Below are positions 1-8,648 of a stretch of DNA of 64,000 nucleotides, one piece after another; the stretch's first letter is position 1; each line of letters opens with the position of its first letter. The notes under the pieces are model-generated. The model did not search any database and was not told the DNA's origin. It saw only the letters and a list, made by a program, of their open reading frames with translations. This DNA comes from JANQSP01 sp965237565. GTDB taxonomy: Bacteria; Bdellovibrionota; Bdellovibrionia; Bdellovibrionales; UBA1609. The position numbers and the translations under genes are program-made. The stretch covers positions 1,267,857-1,331,856 of the forward strand of contig OZ250145.1 in assembly GCA_965237565.1 (NCBI GenBank), read 5' to 3'.

Positions 1-1153
1 TTTCCAGAGCCTCATTGGTGCCTCCGCCAATTTCTAATAGCTTCGCATCTCGCCAAAATCTCTCTACCTTGTACTCTCCCACATAACCATAGCCTCCCAA
101 AACTTGAATCGCCCGGTCAGCCACCTTTTTTGCCATCTGAGCAGAAAGCAACTTCACAGCATCACAGTCAAGCCTCTGATTCACTTCATTCAAACGTATT
201 TCCCTAGCTACCTTGTACACGTAGCTCCGACAAGCCATGAATTCTGCATAACTCTCAGATAAATATTTTTGAATCTGGCCAAAATGACGAATTGTCTTTT
301 TAAAAGCCATTCTTTCACTAGCGTATTTATTCATCTCAGCGAGACATCTCTTAGCAATACCCAAAGCCATAGCCGCCAAACTAAGCCTCTCAATTTCCAA
401 ATTTCTCATCATTTGAGTGAGTCCTCCCTCCCCTTTCACTCCCAATTTATTTTTCTCAGAAATCAAACACTCATTAAAAACCAATTCAGCCGTATTCGAG
501 CTTCTCATTCCTGTTTTGTACTTGATTTTTTGTCCTACCGCATAGCCCTTACACCCCTTCTCCACTATGAAGGCAAAGATTTTTCCTTCTTCTGATTTTG
601 CATATACCAAAAGACAATCTGCAGGAGTTTTGTCCTCATCCAACGTGCCATTTGTGATCCACATTTTTCTGCCATTTAATACAAAAGCATCTTTTTTTCT
701 CTCAAAGGATGTCCTCATAGCCAAAACATCCGTTCCCGCTTCTGCCTCAGACATAGCCATTGCTCCAACCCATTCCCCTGAACAAAGCTTGGGAAGCCAC
801 CTTTTTTTCTGCTCCGCTATGGCGTTTTGTGCAATATTGTGAGTACACAACATAGAGTGAGCCAAATAAGCCAAACACAGACCAGGGTCAGAGCTACTGA
901 GCTCCTCATGAGCAATGACAACAGTTACGGCATCCATTCCCGAACCCCCATACTCCGGATCTACCGTGATACCCAGTAAACCCAAAGGACCCATTTTTTT
1001 GAACAATGCTAAGTTGAATTTCTCTTTGCGATCATGAAAAGAAGCCTGTTTTTCCACCTCTTCTTTCACGAAAGAAAGCATAGTCTGGCGAAAAATTACA
1101 TGCTCCTCCGCAGGATGAAAAAGATCAAACTTTCGTGGGCCATTTGTCTCCAT
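1..1153 (-). CDS. acyl-CoA dehydrogenase, isovaleryl-CoA dehydrogenase-like (3' end cut by window edge)
   Basis: A FAD-dependent acyl-CoA dehydrogenase that would oxidise an acyl-CoA to the 2,3-enoyl-CoA and pass electrons to ETF. The frame is open from ATG at 1153 to the left edge (384 codons), with a strong Shine-Dalgarno GGAGGGG just upstream. Visible family motifs are AMSEAEAGTDV, MWITNG, GMRSSNTAELVF and GGYGYVGEYKVERFWRDAK. The catalytic glutamate sits in LEIERLSLAAMALG, the place used by isovaleryl- and long-chain enzymes. The alternative position has GGGT instead of the EGT seen in medium- and short-chain enzymes. This points to isovaleryl-CoA dehydrogenase (leucine breakdown), but substrate cannot be fixed by eye. 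It is divergent to the IscA-type gene. Confidence 0.9.
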   Translation of the reverse strand, partial: METNGPRKFDLFHPAEEHVIFRQTMLSFVKEEVEKQASFHDRKEKFNLALFKKMGPLGLLGITVDPEYGGSGMDAVTVVIAHEELSSSDPGLCLAYLAHSMLCTHNIAQNAIAEQKKRWLPKLCSGEWVGAMAMSEAEAGTDVLAMRTSFERKKDAFVLNGRKMWITNGTLDEDKTPADCLLVYAKSEEGKIFAFIVEKGCKGYAVGQKIKYKTGMRSSNTAELVFNECLISEKNKLGVKGEGGLTQMMRNLEIERLSLAAMALGIAKRCLAEMNKYASERMAFKKTIRHFGQIQKYLSESYAEFMACRSYVYKVAREIRLNEVNQRLDCDAVKLLSAQMAKKVADRAIQVLGGYGYVGEYKVERFWRDAKLLEIGGGTNEALE

Positions 1154-1329
1154 TACCCCTCCGTTCTATCATAAATAAATAAAAGTTGCCCAAAACCAGC
1201 CCCTCGTGCTACGCTAAGTAAGAGGAGCTATCGAGTCAAGTTTCATTCCAGTAAACAAAAAAAGCTCATTGCAAAGGCGAAAGAATCACCTACCTGCTCC
1301 ACCCAGTGATTGAACAAAGGATGTAAAAA

Positions 1330-1656
1330 ATGATTGTAATATCCAATTCGGCTGCTGAACAAATAAAGGTCTTGATAAAAAAAGACCAGTTGGATGGTAG
1401 CAAACTCTTGCGAGTGTCTGTCAAAGAAGGTGGGTGCTCTGGATTTTCCTACAATTTGGATTTTGATCAAGATAAAAATGACAATGACAAAGTTTTTGAA
1501 TCCAACGGAGTCCAACTCATCGTGGACTCTAAAAGCCTTCTCTACCTCATGGGTATGTCCCTCAATTTTGATGGCGGATTAAGCGGAAAAGGCTTCACCT
1601 TCTCCAATCCAAACGCTTCCAAAACCTGTGGATGCGGTTTTTCCTTCAATGTGTAA
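1330..1656 (+). CDS. HesB/IscA/ErpA-family iron-sulfur cluster carrier
   Basis: A 108-residue A-type carrier that delivers Fe-S clusters to apo-proteins in the cytoplasm. The three conserved cluster-binding cysteines are present at 36, 100 and 102 (GGCSGF and the C-terminal CGCGFSF). Length matches the family. The start is ATG with AAGGATG upstream. No isc or suf genes are adjacent, so it could be ErpA or a stand-alone IscA/SufA; the exact paralogue is not resolved. Confidence 0.93.
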   Translation: MIVISNSAAEQIKVLIKKDQLDGSKLLRVSVKEGGCSGFSYNLDFDQDKNDNDKVFESNGVQLIVDSKSLLYLMGMSLNFDGGLSGKGFTFSNPNASKTCGCGFSFNV

Positions 1657-1714
1657 AATCAAAATACAAAGATGAATCCCCTCGTTGGAAAGCGCTTGCC
1701 TATCGGCAAATCAA

Positions 1715-2596
1715 TCACTTGCCGGAAAATAAAAGAGACTTTTGATAAATCTTTTTGATTTCCTCTTGGTTGAAATAGTTTTTGTGTTTCTCATAGCCCT
1801 TTAATAGAATTTGGCACTTCTCTCTAAGCACATGAAGCAATTCTCGCCTTTCATATTCTGCGAGCAGAGGATTTTCCAGATGCTCTGCCAAAGCCCTCAC
1901 TCTCCATTCATCCATCGCTTTGTATTTTTTGGATAGCTGCCCCGAATGGCCTCCATACTTCCTCACCAAGGGACGCTCAACAAAACCAACAAGAGTGCGA
2001 GAGGTGATCCGCAACCACATCTCATAGTCTTCACAAACGGGAAAATCTTCACGAAAAAATCCAACCTGATTCAATAGTTCCCTTTGAACCAGCACGGCAG
2101 AAGGGCTGATACAACAGAGCCACAAATTATCTACAAAAACACGCCCTCCCCTTTTTCGATGCTTTTTTTTTTGATTCACTTGCTTCCCATCACGAATCCA
2201 AATTTCATTCGTGTGAACCAAAAGATGCTCCGGATGCTCAGCCACCCACCCCATCTGTTGGCCGAGTTTCTCATCCAACCACTCATCATCAGAATCCAAG
2301 AAAGCCACCCACTTCGCCCGACCCTCTTCCAATCCCAGGTTGCGAGCAAAACTAACCCCTCTGTTCAAAGCCTGATGGATGACCCGCATCTGCCGATCAG
2401 GAAATAGCCTTTGCCACTTTTTTAAAAGAACCCTTGTTTCATCTGTGGAACCATCGTCCACCACCCACAAAGTAAATTTTTTAAACTTCTGTGCAAACAC
2501 TGAACGAATGGAACGATCCAAGGTAAAAGCCCGATTGAAAGTAGGAATGATAATATCTATTTCTGAAAGCATATTTGAATTATTTAATTTTTTCAC
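1715..2596 (-). CDS. family 2 glycosyltransferase
   Basis: A GT-A fold glycosyltransferase of about 293 residues, probably transferring a sugar onto a cell-surface polysaccharide or lipid. The N-terminal part shows IIIPTFNRAFTLDRSIRSV, VVDDGSTDETR and the metal/nucleotide-sugar motif FLDSDDEWL, all typical of GT2. The first codon is GTG at 2596. An in-frame ATG at 2572 is an alternative, and neither has a clear ribosome-binding site. It stands alone between two plus-strand genes, so donor and acceptor cannot be guessed. Confidence 0.88.
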   Translation of the reverse strand: MKKLNNSNMLSEIDIIIPTFNRAFTLDRSIRSVFAQKFKKFTLWVVDDGSTDETRVLLKKWQRLFPDRQMRVIHQALNRGVSFARNLGLEEGRAKWVAFLDSDDEWLDEKLGQQMGWVAEHPEHLLVHTNEIWIRDGKQVNQKKKHRKRGGRVFVDNLWLCCISPSAVLVQRELLNQVGFFREDFPVCEDYEMWLRITSRTLVGFVERPLVRKYGGHSGQLSKKYKAMDEWRVRALAEHLENPLLAEYERRELLHVLREKCQILLKGYEKHKNYFNQEEIKKIYQKSLLFSGK

Positions 2597-2708
2597 ACAT
2601 TTTAACGAAAAAATGAGTTGATTTTATCCATGGTTTTTGATCTTCTTTTATGAAAAGTCAAGCACTCAAAAGTTTACCAACCCCCTATCTTATTGGAGTA
2701 TCCCAACC

Positions 2709-3668
2709 ATGCAACCCTCTACTCTCTTTGAAGGCTCTGAAAAAAAATTAGAAATCATTTTCTCCCCCACTATGGAACCTCTAAGAAATCGCAAACACTC
2801 CCTTTGGAAGAAAATTTGTGAGAAAGCAAATAGCCATATCGTTTCTCGCTTTTCCAGTCGCTTTTGCAATTCATACATCCTGTCAGAATCCAGCCTGTTT
2901 GTTTGGGATCACCGATTGTTAATGCTCACTTGTGGCCAAACATCTTTGATTCACTCTATTATTGCTCTGCTGAAACATTTCAAAGATTCAGATATTGAAT
3001 TGCTGTTTTACCAACGAAAAAATGAACTCTTTCCACATAATCAAAAAAGTTCCTTCATGGAAGACATTTACAAAATCGAAAAAAAAATGCCAGGGCAAGC
3101 GTACCGTTTTGGACAACCGCATGAGCATCACTTTCAAATATTCCACTCAAAAAGTGACTACCAAGAAAAAAATCAAGACCGAACCATTGAGATACTCATG
3201 TATGACTTGGATGACAGAATTAAACAATTTTTTTTTGAGGCCGAAGGATCTGCCGAAGTCAGAAAGCGATTCAAGTTGGATCAACTATTTAAAAATACAC
3301 AAATAGATGATCACCACTTTAGCCCGCACGGCTACTCCCTCAACGGACTGAGAGACAAAAAGGAATACTACACCATTCATGCCACTCCCCAAGAACCTGG
3401 ATTCTATGTCAGTTTTGAAACAAATATCATCGAAGAACCGCCCAAACAAATTATCGAGAAAATACTCAAGCTATTCAAACCAACTACTTTTGATCTCATC
3501 TTGTTCTCCTCCAATAAAAAAATAGAAAACTTTTCTTTTGATCTTTTTACACAATCAGCCTACTTTACAAAACGCTTGGAATGCGAATACGAAATCCATT
3601 TTTATAGTTTTTTTCAATCCTTTGCGTATCCCCTTCCAGCCTTTCAATTGAAACACAAGGGAGGATGA
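2709..3668 (+). CDS. S-adenosylmethionine decarboxylase proenzyme, eukaryotic (class 2) type
   Basis: This pyruvoyl enzyme makes decarboxylated AdoMet, the aminopropyl donor for spermidine. The 319-residue product resembles animal/plant AdoMetDC, not the small bacterial SpeD/SpeH types. Glu8 and Glu11 lie in FEGSEKKLEI. The self-cleavage site YILSE|SSLF makes Ser61 the pyruvoyl precursor, and Cys75 is in LTCGQT. Ser210 (HGYSLNG) and His224 (YYTIHATP) have the same spacing as Ser229/His243 of the human enzyme. A start at 2709 is preferred over an upstream TTG (2637) because GGAG lies 9 bases before it and homology begins there. It is followed at once by speE. Confidence 0.93.
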   Translation: MQPSTLFEGSEKKLEIIFSPTMEPLRNRKHSLWKKICEKANSHIVSRFSSRFCNSYILSESSLFVWDHRLLMLTCGQTSLIHSIIALLKHFKDSDIELLFYQRKNELFPHNQKSSFMEDIYKIEKKMPGQAYRFGQPHEHHFQIFHSKSDYQEKNQDRTIEILMYDLDDRIKQFFFEAEGSAEVRKRFKLDQLFKNTQIDDHHFSPHGYSLNGLRDKKEYYTIHATPQEPGFYVSFETNIIEEPPKQIIEKILKLFKPTTFDLILFSSNKKIENFSFDLFTQSAYFTKRLECEYEIHFYSFFQSFAYPLPAFQLKHKGG

Positions 3669-3670
3669 AT

Positions 3671-4564
3671 ATGAGTCTGCTAGATTGGGAAACACAAAAA
3701 AGCTCTGGGATGGACCTGTGGGTTGAAGAAAGACACAGAAAAGACTACTATGCCACTCGTTTTAAATGCAAAAAAGTACTGTTTTCTGCAAAAACAAACT
3801 ATCAGCACATCGATGTGATTGATACGGAAGCCTACGGACATATCTTATTGAATGACGGCATCATACAATTGAGCGAAAAAGATGAGTTTGTTTACCATGA
3901 AATGATGGCCCATGTCCCTTTATTTACACACCCCAAACCAGAAAATGTATTGATCATCGGTGGAGGAGACGGCGGGGTGGCTCGCGAGGTCCTACGTCAT
4001 GATAGTGTGAAACAATGCACTCTCGTAGATATTGACGAAGTGGTGGTTCAAGTCTCCAAAAAATATTTTCCAAGTATGTCGCCTGTTTTTAACAATCCGA
4101 AACTGAAACTGAAAATTGAAGACGGAGTGCAATTTATAAAAAATACAAATGAAAAATTTGATATTATTTTGGTGGATTCCACAGATCCTATCGGCCCAGC
4201 TTCTGCCCTATTTGCAAAAAAATTCTACGAAGAAATCTCTTCTACCCTGAACAGTGAAGGGTTGGTCGTTGTTCAGGCGGAATCCTCATTCTTTGAAATC
4301 AAAACACAAGCTCTTATTTTACAATGTTTTCATTCTCTATTTCCGGTCTCTCAACTCTATCATTTCTCCAACATGGTTTACCCAGGAGGACTCTGGTCTT
4401 TTGCACTTGGATCCAAGCGATTTCATCCTATCAAAGATGTTCAAAAAGAAAAGAACTCCTGCACCGGCTGGGATCTATGCTATTATAACCCAAAGATTCA
4501 TCAATCCGCCTTCTCACAACCTGAATTTGTAAAAAAAGAATTGGGGCAATGGGTCAAAGGATGA
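3671..4564 (+). CDS. speE: spermidine synthase
   Basis: An aminopropyltransferase of 298 residues that joins decarboxylated AdoMet to putrescine to give spermidine. The Rossmann motif GGGDGG is at 97-102 and the catalytic DSTDPIGP loop at about 169-176; MVYPGGLWSF also fits the family. The AAGGGAGG ribosome-binding site ends directly before ATG 3665, so ATG 3671, six bases away, is the better start. It forms a two-gene unit with the AdoMet decarboxylase, so this locus holds the last two steps of spermidine synthesis. The putrescine source is not in the window. Confidence 0.95.
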   Translation: MSLLDWETQKSSGMDLWVEERHRKDYYATRFKCKKVLFSAKTNYQHIDVIDTEAYGHILLNDGIIQLSEKDEFVYHEMMAHVPLFTHPKPENVLIIGGGDGGVAREVLRHDSVKQCTLVDIDEVVVQVSKKYFPSMSPVFNNPKLKLKIEDGVQFIKNTNEKFDIILVDSTDPIGPASALFAKKFYEEISSTLNSEGLVVVQAESSFFEIKTQALILQCFHSLFPVSQLYHFSNMVYPGGLWSFALGSKRFHPIKDVQKEKNSCTGWDLCYYNPKIHQSAFSQPEFVKKELGQWVKG

Positions 4565-4893
4565 AACAGAAATTTCTCCATAAGAGATGCAATTTTTTCA
4601 TTCAGAAAAATCAATGGGTAAGAACACATAAATAAAGATCATTTCTCTGCAGAAAGCGAGCCTTCTCTAATGAAAAAAAAATTAAATAGGAAAATATTAC
4701 ACGTTCAGAAAGGATTCTTCCATCGAAAAAGCCAACAGAAAAAACATACCAAAGTCCTTCAAGTAACTTACGCCCTTGAATCAATAATAAAAGTATATTT
4801 GCTTCTTATTTTCGTTGCCCCCTATATGTTTTCTAACTTAGTCTGTTACGTAGATAGTTGCATAACAACCAGAAACCCTCATAAAAAGGTCAT
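4565..4893. other. intergenic stretch upstream of the large secreted hydrolase
   Basis: About 330 bases of AT-rich DNA after speE. A 77-codon open frame (4670-4903) overlaps the next start and shows no recognisable domain or ribosome-binding site, so it is not called. The stretch presumably holds the promoter of the hydrolase gene, but no unambiguous -35/-10 pair was picked. Confidence 0.5.
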
Positions 4894-7794
4894 ATGCGCT
4901 TAGCATTCTATTTCACTTTCCTTCTCTTTTTATCTTATTCATTTTTTTCCTCGGCAGAGAGTAAAAATTTTTGCAAGGAGATTTTCAGTCATCATCCCTC
5001 CAATCTCAAATATTCCAAACTTTATTATGAAGAACAAGCCCTCAAAAGAGACCAAAGGAACGGGAAAAATAAACACCCAGAATATACACATGTTGAAAGA
5101 GATTATCAGAGGGTAAAACTATGGGATGAAAAAGATGAGCGATTCATTGATTCTCGGATTTTGAATTTTTTGCTCCCAGATAATACCTTTGTTATCAACC
5201 ATCAACTCGATCGCCCAGGAAACCAAACCACCGTTAAGCTAGGAGAACCAGGTTCAGCCGTGATCGTAAGAGCCAATTACGAATATGGAGGCTACAATCT
5301 TGCGACTAATGTTACCTTCAGCAATAGAGCCCTCGCGAAAAACATGGAGGAAACAGAACAAAAATGGCTGGTGGGCAGAGATGCAAAGGCGGCGATTTTA
5401 TACCTGCATGGCGGTGGAACAAAATCAACGGGATCTCATGTCGCTAATGCCATGATTAGTCATTTTAAAAATTACGATATTGATGTCTTAGCCCCAGATC
5501 TGCCTTGGCATGCCAATGGCCACAGGGAGTTTATTCCTTCTTTTGAAACTGAGATAAATATTCTGAGCGCTTTTAGTAAAAAATATATCCCTCCCAACGT
5601 GCCTTTGTTTGTCTGGGGACATAGCTGGGGGGCGGTTTTTGCGGAAAAACTCATGACAATGACAGATAGAGAGAATTTTTCTTTTCACCCCAGTTTAAAA
5701 GGAGTGATCATTCTTTCACCCCCTGTAGATGCAGCTCCAGGAAAACCCATAAATGAAAAATTTAACGCATACTATAAAAGGATAGATCACGCTAAACAAA
5801 ATCTGACTCACGAATTTGCAGACAGCGAGATGTATCTCTCGAAAGATATGGTGGCTGCCGGAAAAATTAGTCCGCTGGGTTCACTCTATTCCATGCACAC
5901 CATGTTGCAAATGAACCAAATAATCCCTACACATAAAGGAAGCAAATACATACCAGCCCTAATGGTGGTTGGAGAATCAGATCCCCTTGTCTATGTGGGA
6001 TTCGGTGACTTGTTCAAAAAATATTATGACAAACTTGAAAATGTGGATGTTCACTACTTGCGTAAATTGCCTCTCCTGATCAATGGTGTCAACGAAGACA
6101 CGAAGAGGGTCGGTCACATGCTGGGTGACTACATAGACCCAAACTCCAGGGAGCCCATTCATTCTCATCTGGGACAGAAGTTTATGTCTCGTGTAATGAA
6201 TGTTCCGATAGGAAAAGTAAATATACCACTCATTCACCCTCTAGTCAGGATTACGCAACTCCATGCAAATGATCTGGCATTTAGAGAATTCATCAATTAC
6301 CACATTCACATCTCTGTAAACACAATTTCTACCTATAAACAATTATTTGCACAAAATTTAACGCAAATACGGCAGAATATACAACACATTCTCAATCGTG
6401 CACTTTCTCGCAAAATGCAACTCCACGAACTATTGTCCCAACTCACTGAAATTAAAACTGAACAAGAGCTAGACTCCATCACAGAGAAATTGGATCTATT
6501 ATTGAAAACAAATGAATTGCTATCTCATAAAGATTTGCGAAAAGATCTTTTTGAGTTGCAAAACGATTTATCTGTGGAGAAAATGTCCTTTGTAGCACAG
6601 AAACTTTTAAACAAATACGAAAAAATATTGCGTAAGACGCCAAAAAGAATTGAGAAAATTGTCAACTCCATACTGAAAGCTGGTAGCATATTAAACGCAA
6701 TCAAAATACTGCATAATCAGGCTGTGCCTTACGAGGTAAAAAACCAAATCAAAAAATCTCTCCTTCAATATTTCAAGTTCCAAGAGATCAGCGAGGGAAC
6801 CTACGCTCCCAGATTAAAAGATCTATTAGAAGAATTTCACTTGGAACAACCAGAACAAATAAAAATGATCAAACGTCAACTCAATGAAATTAGATCAATT
6901 GTTCACTCCAGAAAAGAATTAAAAAGAAAAATAAGGGCATTGTCGAAGGAACAAAAAACTTTGTCAGCGGAATACAACAATCTTGTAGAATTGGTACGAA
7001 AAAAGATCAGACTAATTAAACTAGTCATAGAAAAAGCAAGCTCGGAACCTCCTAAATCCCTTCTCCAAAGCTACGAAAATAGCAAAAAAGAATTGGAATC
7101 ATTACAGAATCTCTCAGACAGTATGACCAATGTGATCGAAAAGTTAAGTTTCAACTTCATTGACAAAAAAACCAATGCAAGCATAGAAGAAATAAATAAT
7201 AGCGTAAATCAAAAACGAGAGAAAATGGACCAGTTCAGTGAATTGTACAGCCAGTACATGAAGAATAGAACAGCACTAAGAGCACAATTGCTAAGAGTCG
7301 TGGAGAAAGGAGGCATGGGGGATGAGTCCCGAGAAGCTGTTGTTGCCATTTACGGGGATAAATCAAACGGCTACTATCCGACGAAAGGAACAAAAAGTAT
7401 TTATTTGGATTTACAAAAAAAGATGACAAAACTGGCAGAAAAGGAAGATATGTTCTACAAAGTAAAAATCAAACATGGCCACTTAATCTTAGAATACCAA
7501 GATCTTTATATGAAATTGTTTAAGCAATTGACTCCAAAAAATGATAACAAGTACACCAAAGCCATGACAATCGCCAACCAAGTTGTTTCCGTTAAGTTTC
7601 AAAATTTAAAGGAAATTCTTAGCCTCAAAAATCCAAATATTTGGGCTACAATAGAGAAGCGACCACAACATGAACAAAGGGAATACATTTTGTCTTACAT
7701 TCAGACACACGAAAAATTGTTTCAAGAAGTCATCAATCTATGGAACCGGCTCAACTCTAGCCTACCACCGCTGTTGCCTCATGAAGCAATGTAG
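4894..7794 (+). CDS. secreted alpha/beta-hydrolase with a long C-terminal helical/coiled-coil region
   Basis: A 966-residue exported protein. A signal peptide (about residues 1-24) is followed by FCKEIFS, a Cys-Lys-x-x-Phe motif shared with several other secreted proteins here. Residues about 150-430 form an alpha/beta-hydrolase: oxyanion-type LYLHGGGTKS, the nucleophile elbow GHSWGA, and a candidate acid/His pair (GESDPLVY; RVGHMLGDY). Roughly 450-960 is charged, Leu/Lys/Glu-rich and strongly helical, with heptad character, far longer than a normal lipase or esterase. Substrate is unknown. It stands alone with its own ribosome-binding site (AAGG before ATG). The hydrolase call is firm; the helical tail could bind cell wall or a partner protein. 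Confidence 0.8.
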   Translation: MRLAFYFTFLLFLSYSFFSSAESKNFCKEIFSHHPSNLKYSKLYYEEQALKRDQRNGKNKHPEYTHVERDYQRVKLWDEKDERFIDSRILNFLLPDNTFVINHQLDRPGNQTTVKLGEPGSAVIVRANYEYGGYNLATNVTFSNRALAKNMEETEQKWLVGRDAKAAILYLHGGGTKSTGSHVANAMISHFKNYDIDVLAPDLPWHANGHREFIPSFETEINILSAFSKKYIPPNVPLFVWGHSWGAVFAEKLMTMTDRENFSFHPSLKGVIILSPPVDAAPGKPINEKFNAYYKRIDHAKQNLTHEFADSEMYLSKDMVAAGKISPLGSLYSMHTMLQMNQIIPTHKGSKYIPALMVVGESDPLVYVGFGDLFKKYYDKLENVDVHYLRKLPLLINGVNEDTKRVGHMLGDYIDPNSREPIHSHLGQKFMSRVMNVPIGKVNIPLIHPLVRITQLHANDLAFREFINYHIHISVNTISTYKQLFAQNLTQIRQNIQHILNRALSRKMQLHELLSQLTEIKTEQELDSITEKLDLLLKTNELLSHKDLRKDLFELQNDLSVEKMSFVAQKLLNKYEKILRKTPKRIEKIVNSILKAGSILNAIKILHNQAVPYEVKNQIKKSLLQYFKFQEISEGTYAPRLKDLLEEFHLEQPEQIKMIKRQLNEIRSIVHSRKELKRKIRALSKEQKTLSAEYNNLVELVRKKIRLIKLVIEKASSEPPKSLLQSYENSKKELESLQNLSDSMTNVIEKLSFNFIDKKTNASIEEINNSVNQKREKMDQFSELYSQYMKNRTALRAQLLRVVEKGGMGDESREAVVAIYGDKSNGYYPTKGTKSIYLDLQKKMTKLAEKEDMFYKVKIKHGHLILEYQDLYMKLFKQLTPKNDNKYTKAMTIANQVVSVKFQNLKEILSLKNPNIWATIEKRPQHEQREYILSYIQTHEKLFQEVINLWNRLNSSLPPLLPHEAM

Positions 7795-7815
7795 TACAAA
7801 ATATTTGATTATTTT

Positions 7816-8517
7816 CTAGAAAAGAAAAACAACACTCAATACACCAATAAAGAAAGTCAACATGATCACATCAAAAAGATGGCTGCTCATCAATTGTTCC
7901 CATGCCTTGTGTAATACATCCCTATACTTTATCATTCCTTTTGGAAGATAGCTTTTTTCCTTAAAGAGCCAAGTCAAACCCTCCATTCGCTGAATCATCT
8001 TTTTTGCTATTTTGTTATTTAGATCCGATTTTAAAACTCTGCCATAACAAAAAATCCCGTAGAACAAATCATTTCTTTTATAACAAGAAGCCAAAAATGC
8101 ATCGTGTGCCTTCTGATTGTACCAATTTTTAATCACATTGCCCCAAAGAGCACGCAATTCAAATGGAGAGGCCTCCGCATTTTCCATAAACTTAATAAAC
8201 ACGAGTCCGCAGTGAGAACACTCTTCGTCGTGGATGGGAGAGAATTTATGACATCTAAGACAAATTTTCTTAGGGGTCTGTAACAAACGATTGGAAAACA
8301 AAGATTTCTTTTCCACTTGCTTGGCTTTCCCGACAATTACTTGAGAGGAATCTCTTGGATTCAGCCAAAAAAATTTTTGACAACTGGAACATTGAAAATC
8401 GGGATAATCCTCTTCAAATTCACCTGGAAAAGCTCTAAAAATTTGACGACAGTAAGGACATCTGACCCTGAGAGAAGAACGGAAAGAACCTTTTTCAACT
8501 TCATGGGACTGTCTCAT
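7816..8517 (-). CDS. zinc-ribbon protein with a C-terminal membrane anchor
   Basis: About 233 residues. The N-terminus carries a CPYC-x19-CSSC zinc ribbon resembling the MJ0042 type. A second knuckle pair, CLRC-x10-CSHCG, follows near residue 90. The middle is helical and the last 20 residues (VIMLTFFIGVLSVVFLF) form one transmembrane segment. Proteins of this layout in deltaproteobacteria are mostly uncharacterised. ATG 8517 is preferred to an upstream GTG (8532); neither has a good ribosome-binding site. It is convergent with the hydrolase gene and divergent to lnt. Confidence 0.7.
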   Translation of the reverse strand: MRQSHEVEKGSFRSSLRVRCPYCRQIFRAFPGEFEEDYPDFQCSSCQKFFWLNPRDSSQVIVGKAKQVEKKSLFSNRLLQTPKKICLRCHKFSPIHDEECSHCGLVFIKFMENAEASPFELRALWGNVIKNWYNQKAHDAFLASCYKRNDLFYGIFCYGRVLKSDLNNKIAKKMIQRMEGLTWLFKEKSYLPKGMIKYRDVLHKAWEQLMSSHLFDVIMLTFFIGVLSVVFLF

Positions 8518-8648
8518 AATGGTACTATACACGGAACAGGATTTGAAATCATGTTTTTTTCAACCTATGAATTTTCTTGCATTTTATTCTCTCCCCCCTA
8601 TTGTTTGGAGCACGGATTGAGATAAGAATCCAAGCCCAAGAGGGGACT

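Noticed and set aside
4670..4903. 77-codon plus-strand frame before the large hydrolase gene
   Set aside because: It overlaps the well-supported start at 4894, has no ribosome-binding site or recognisable domain, and open frames this long are common in AT-rich DNA.
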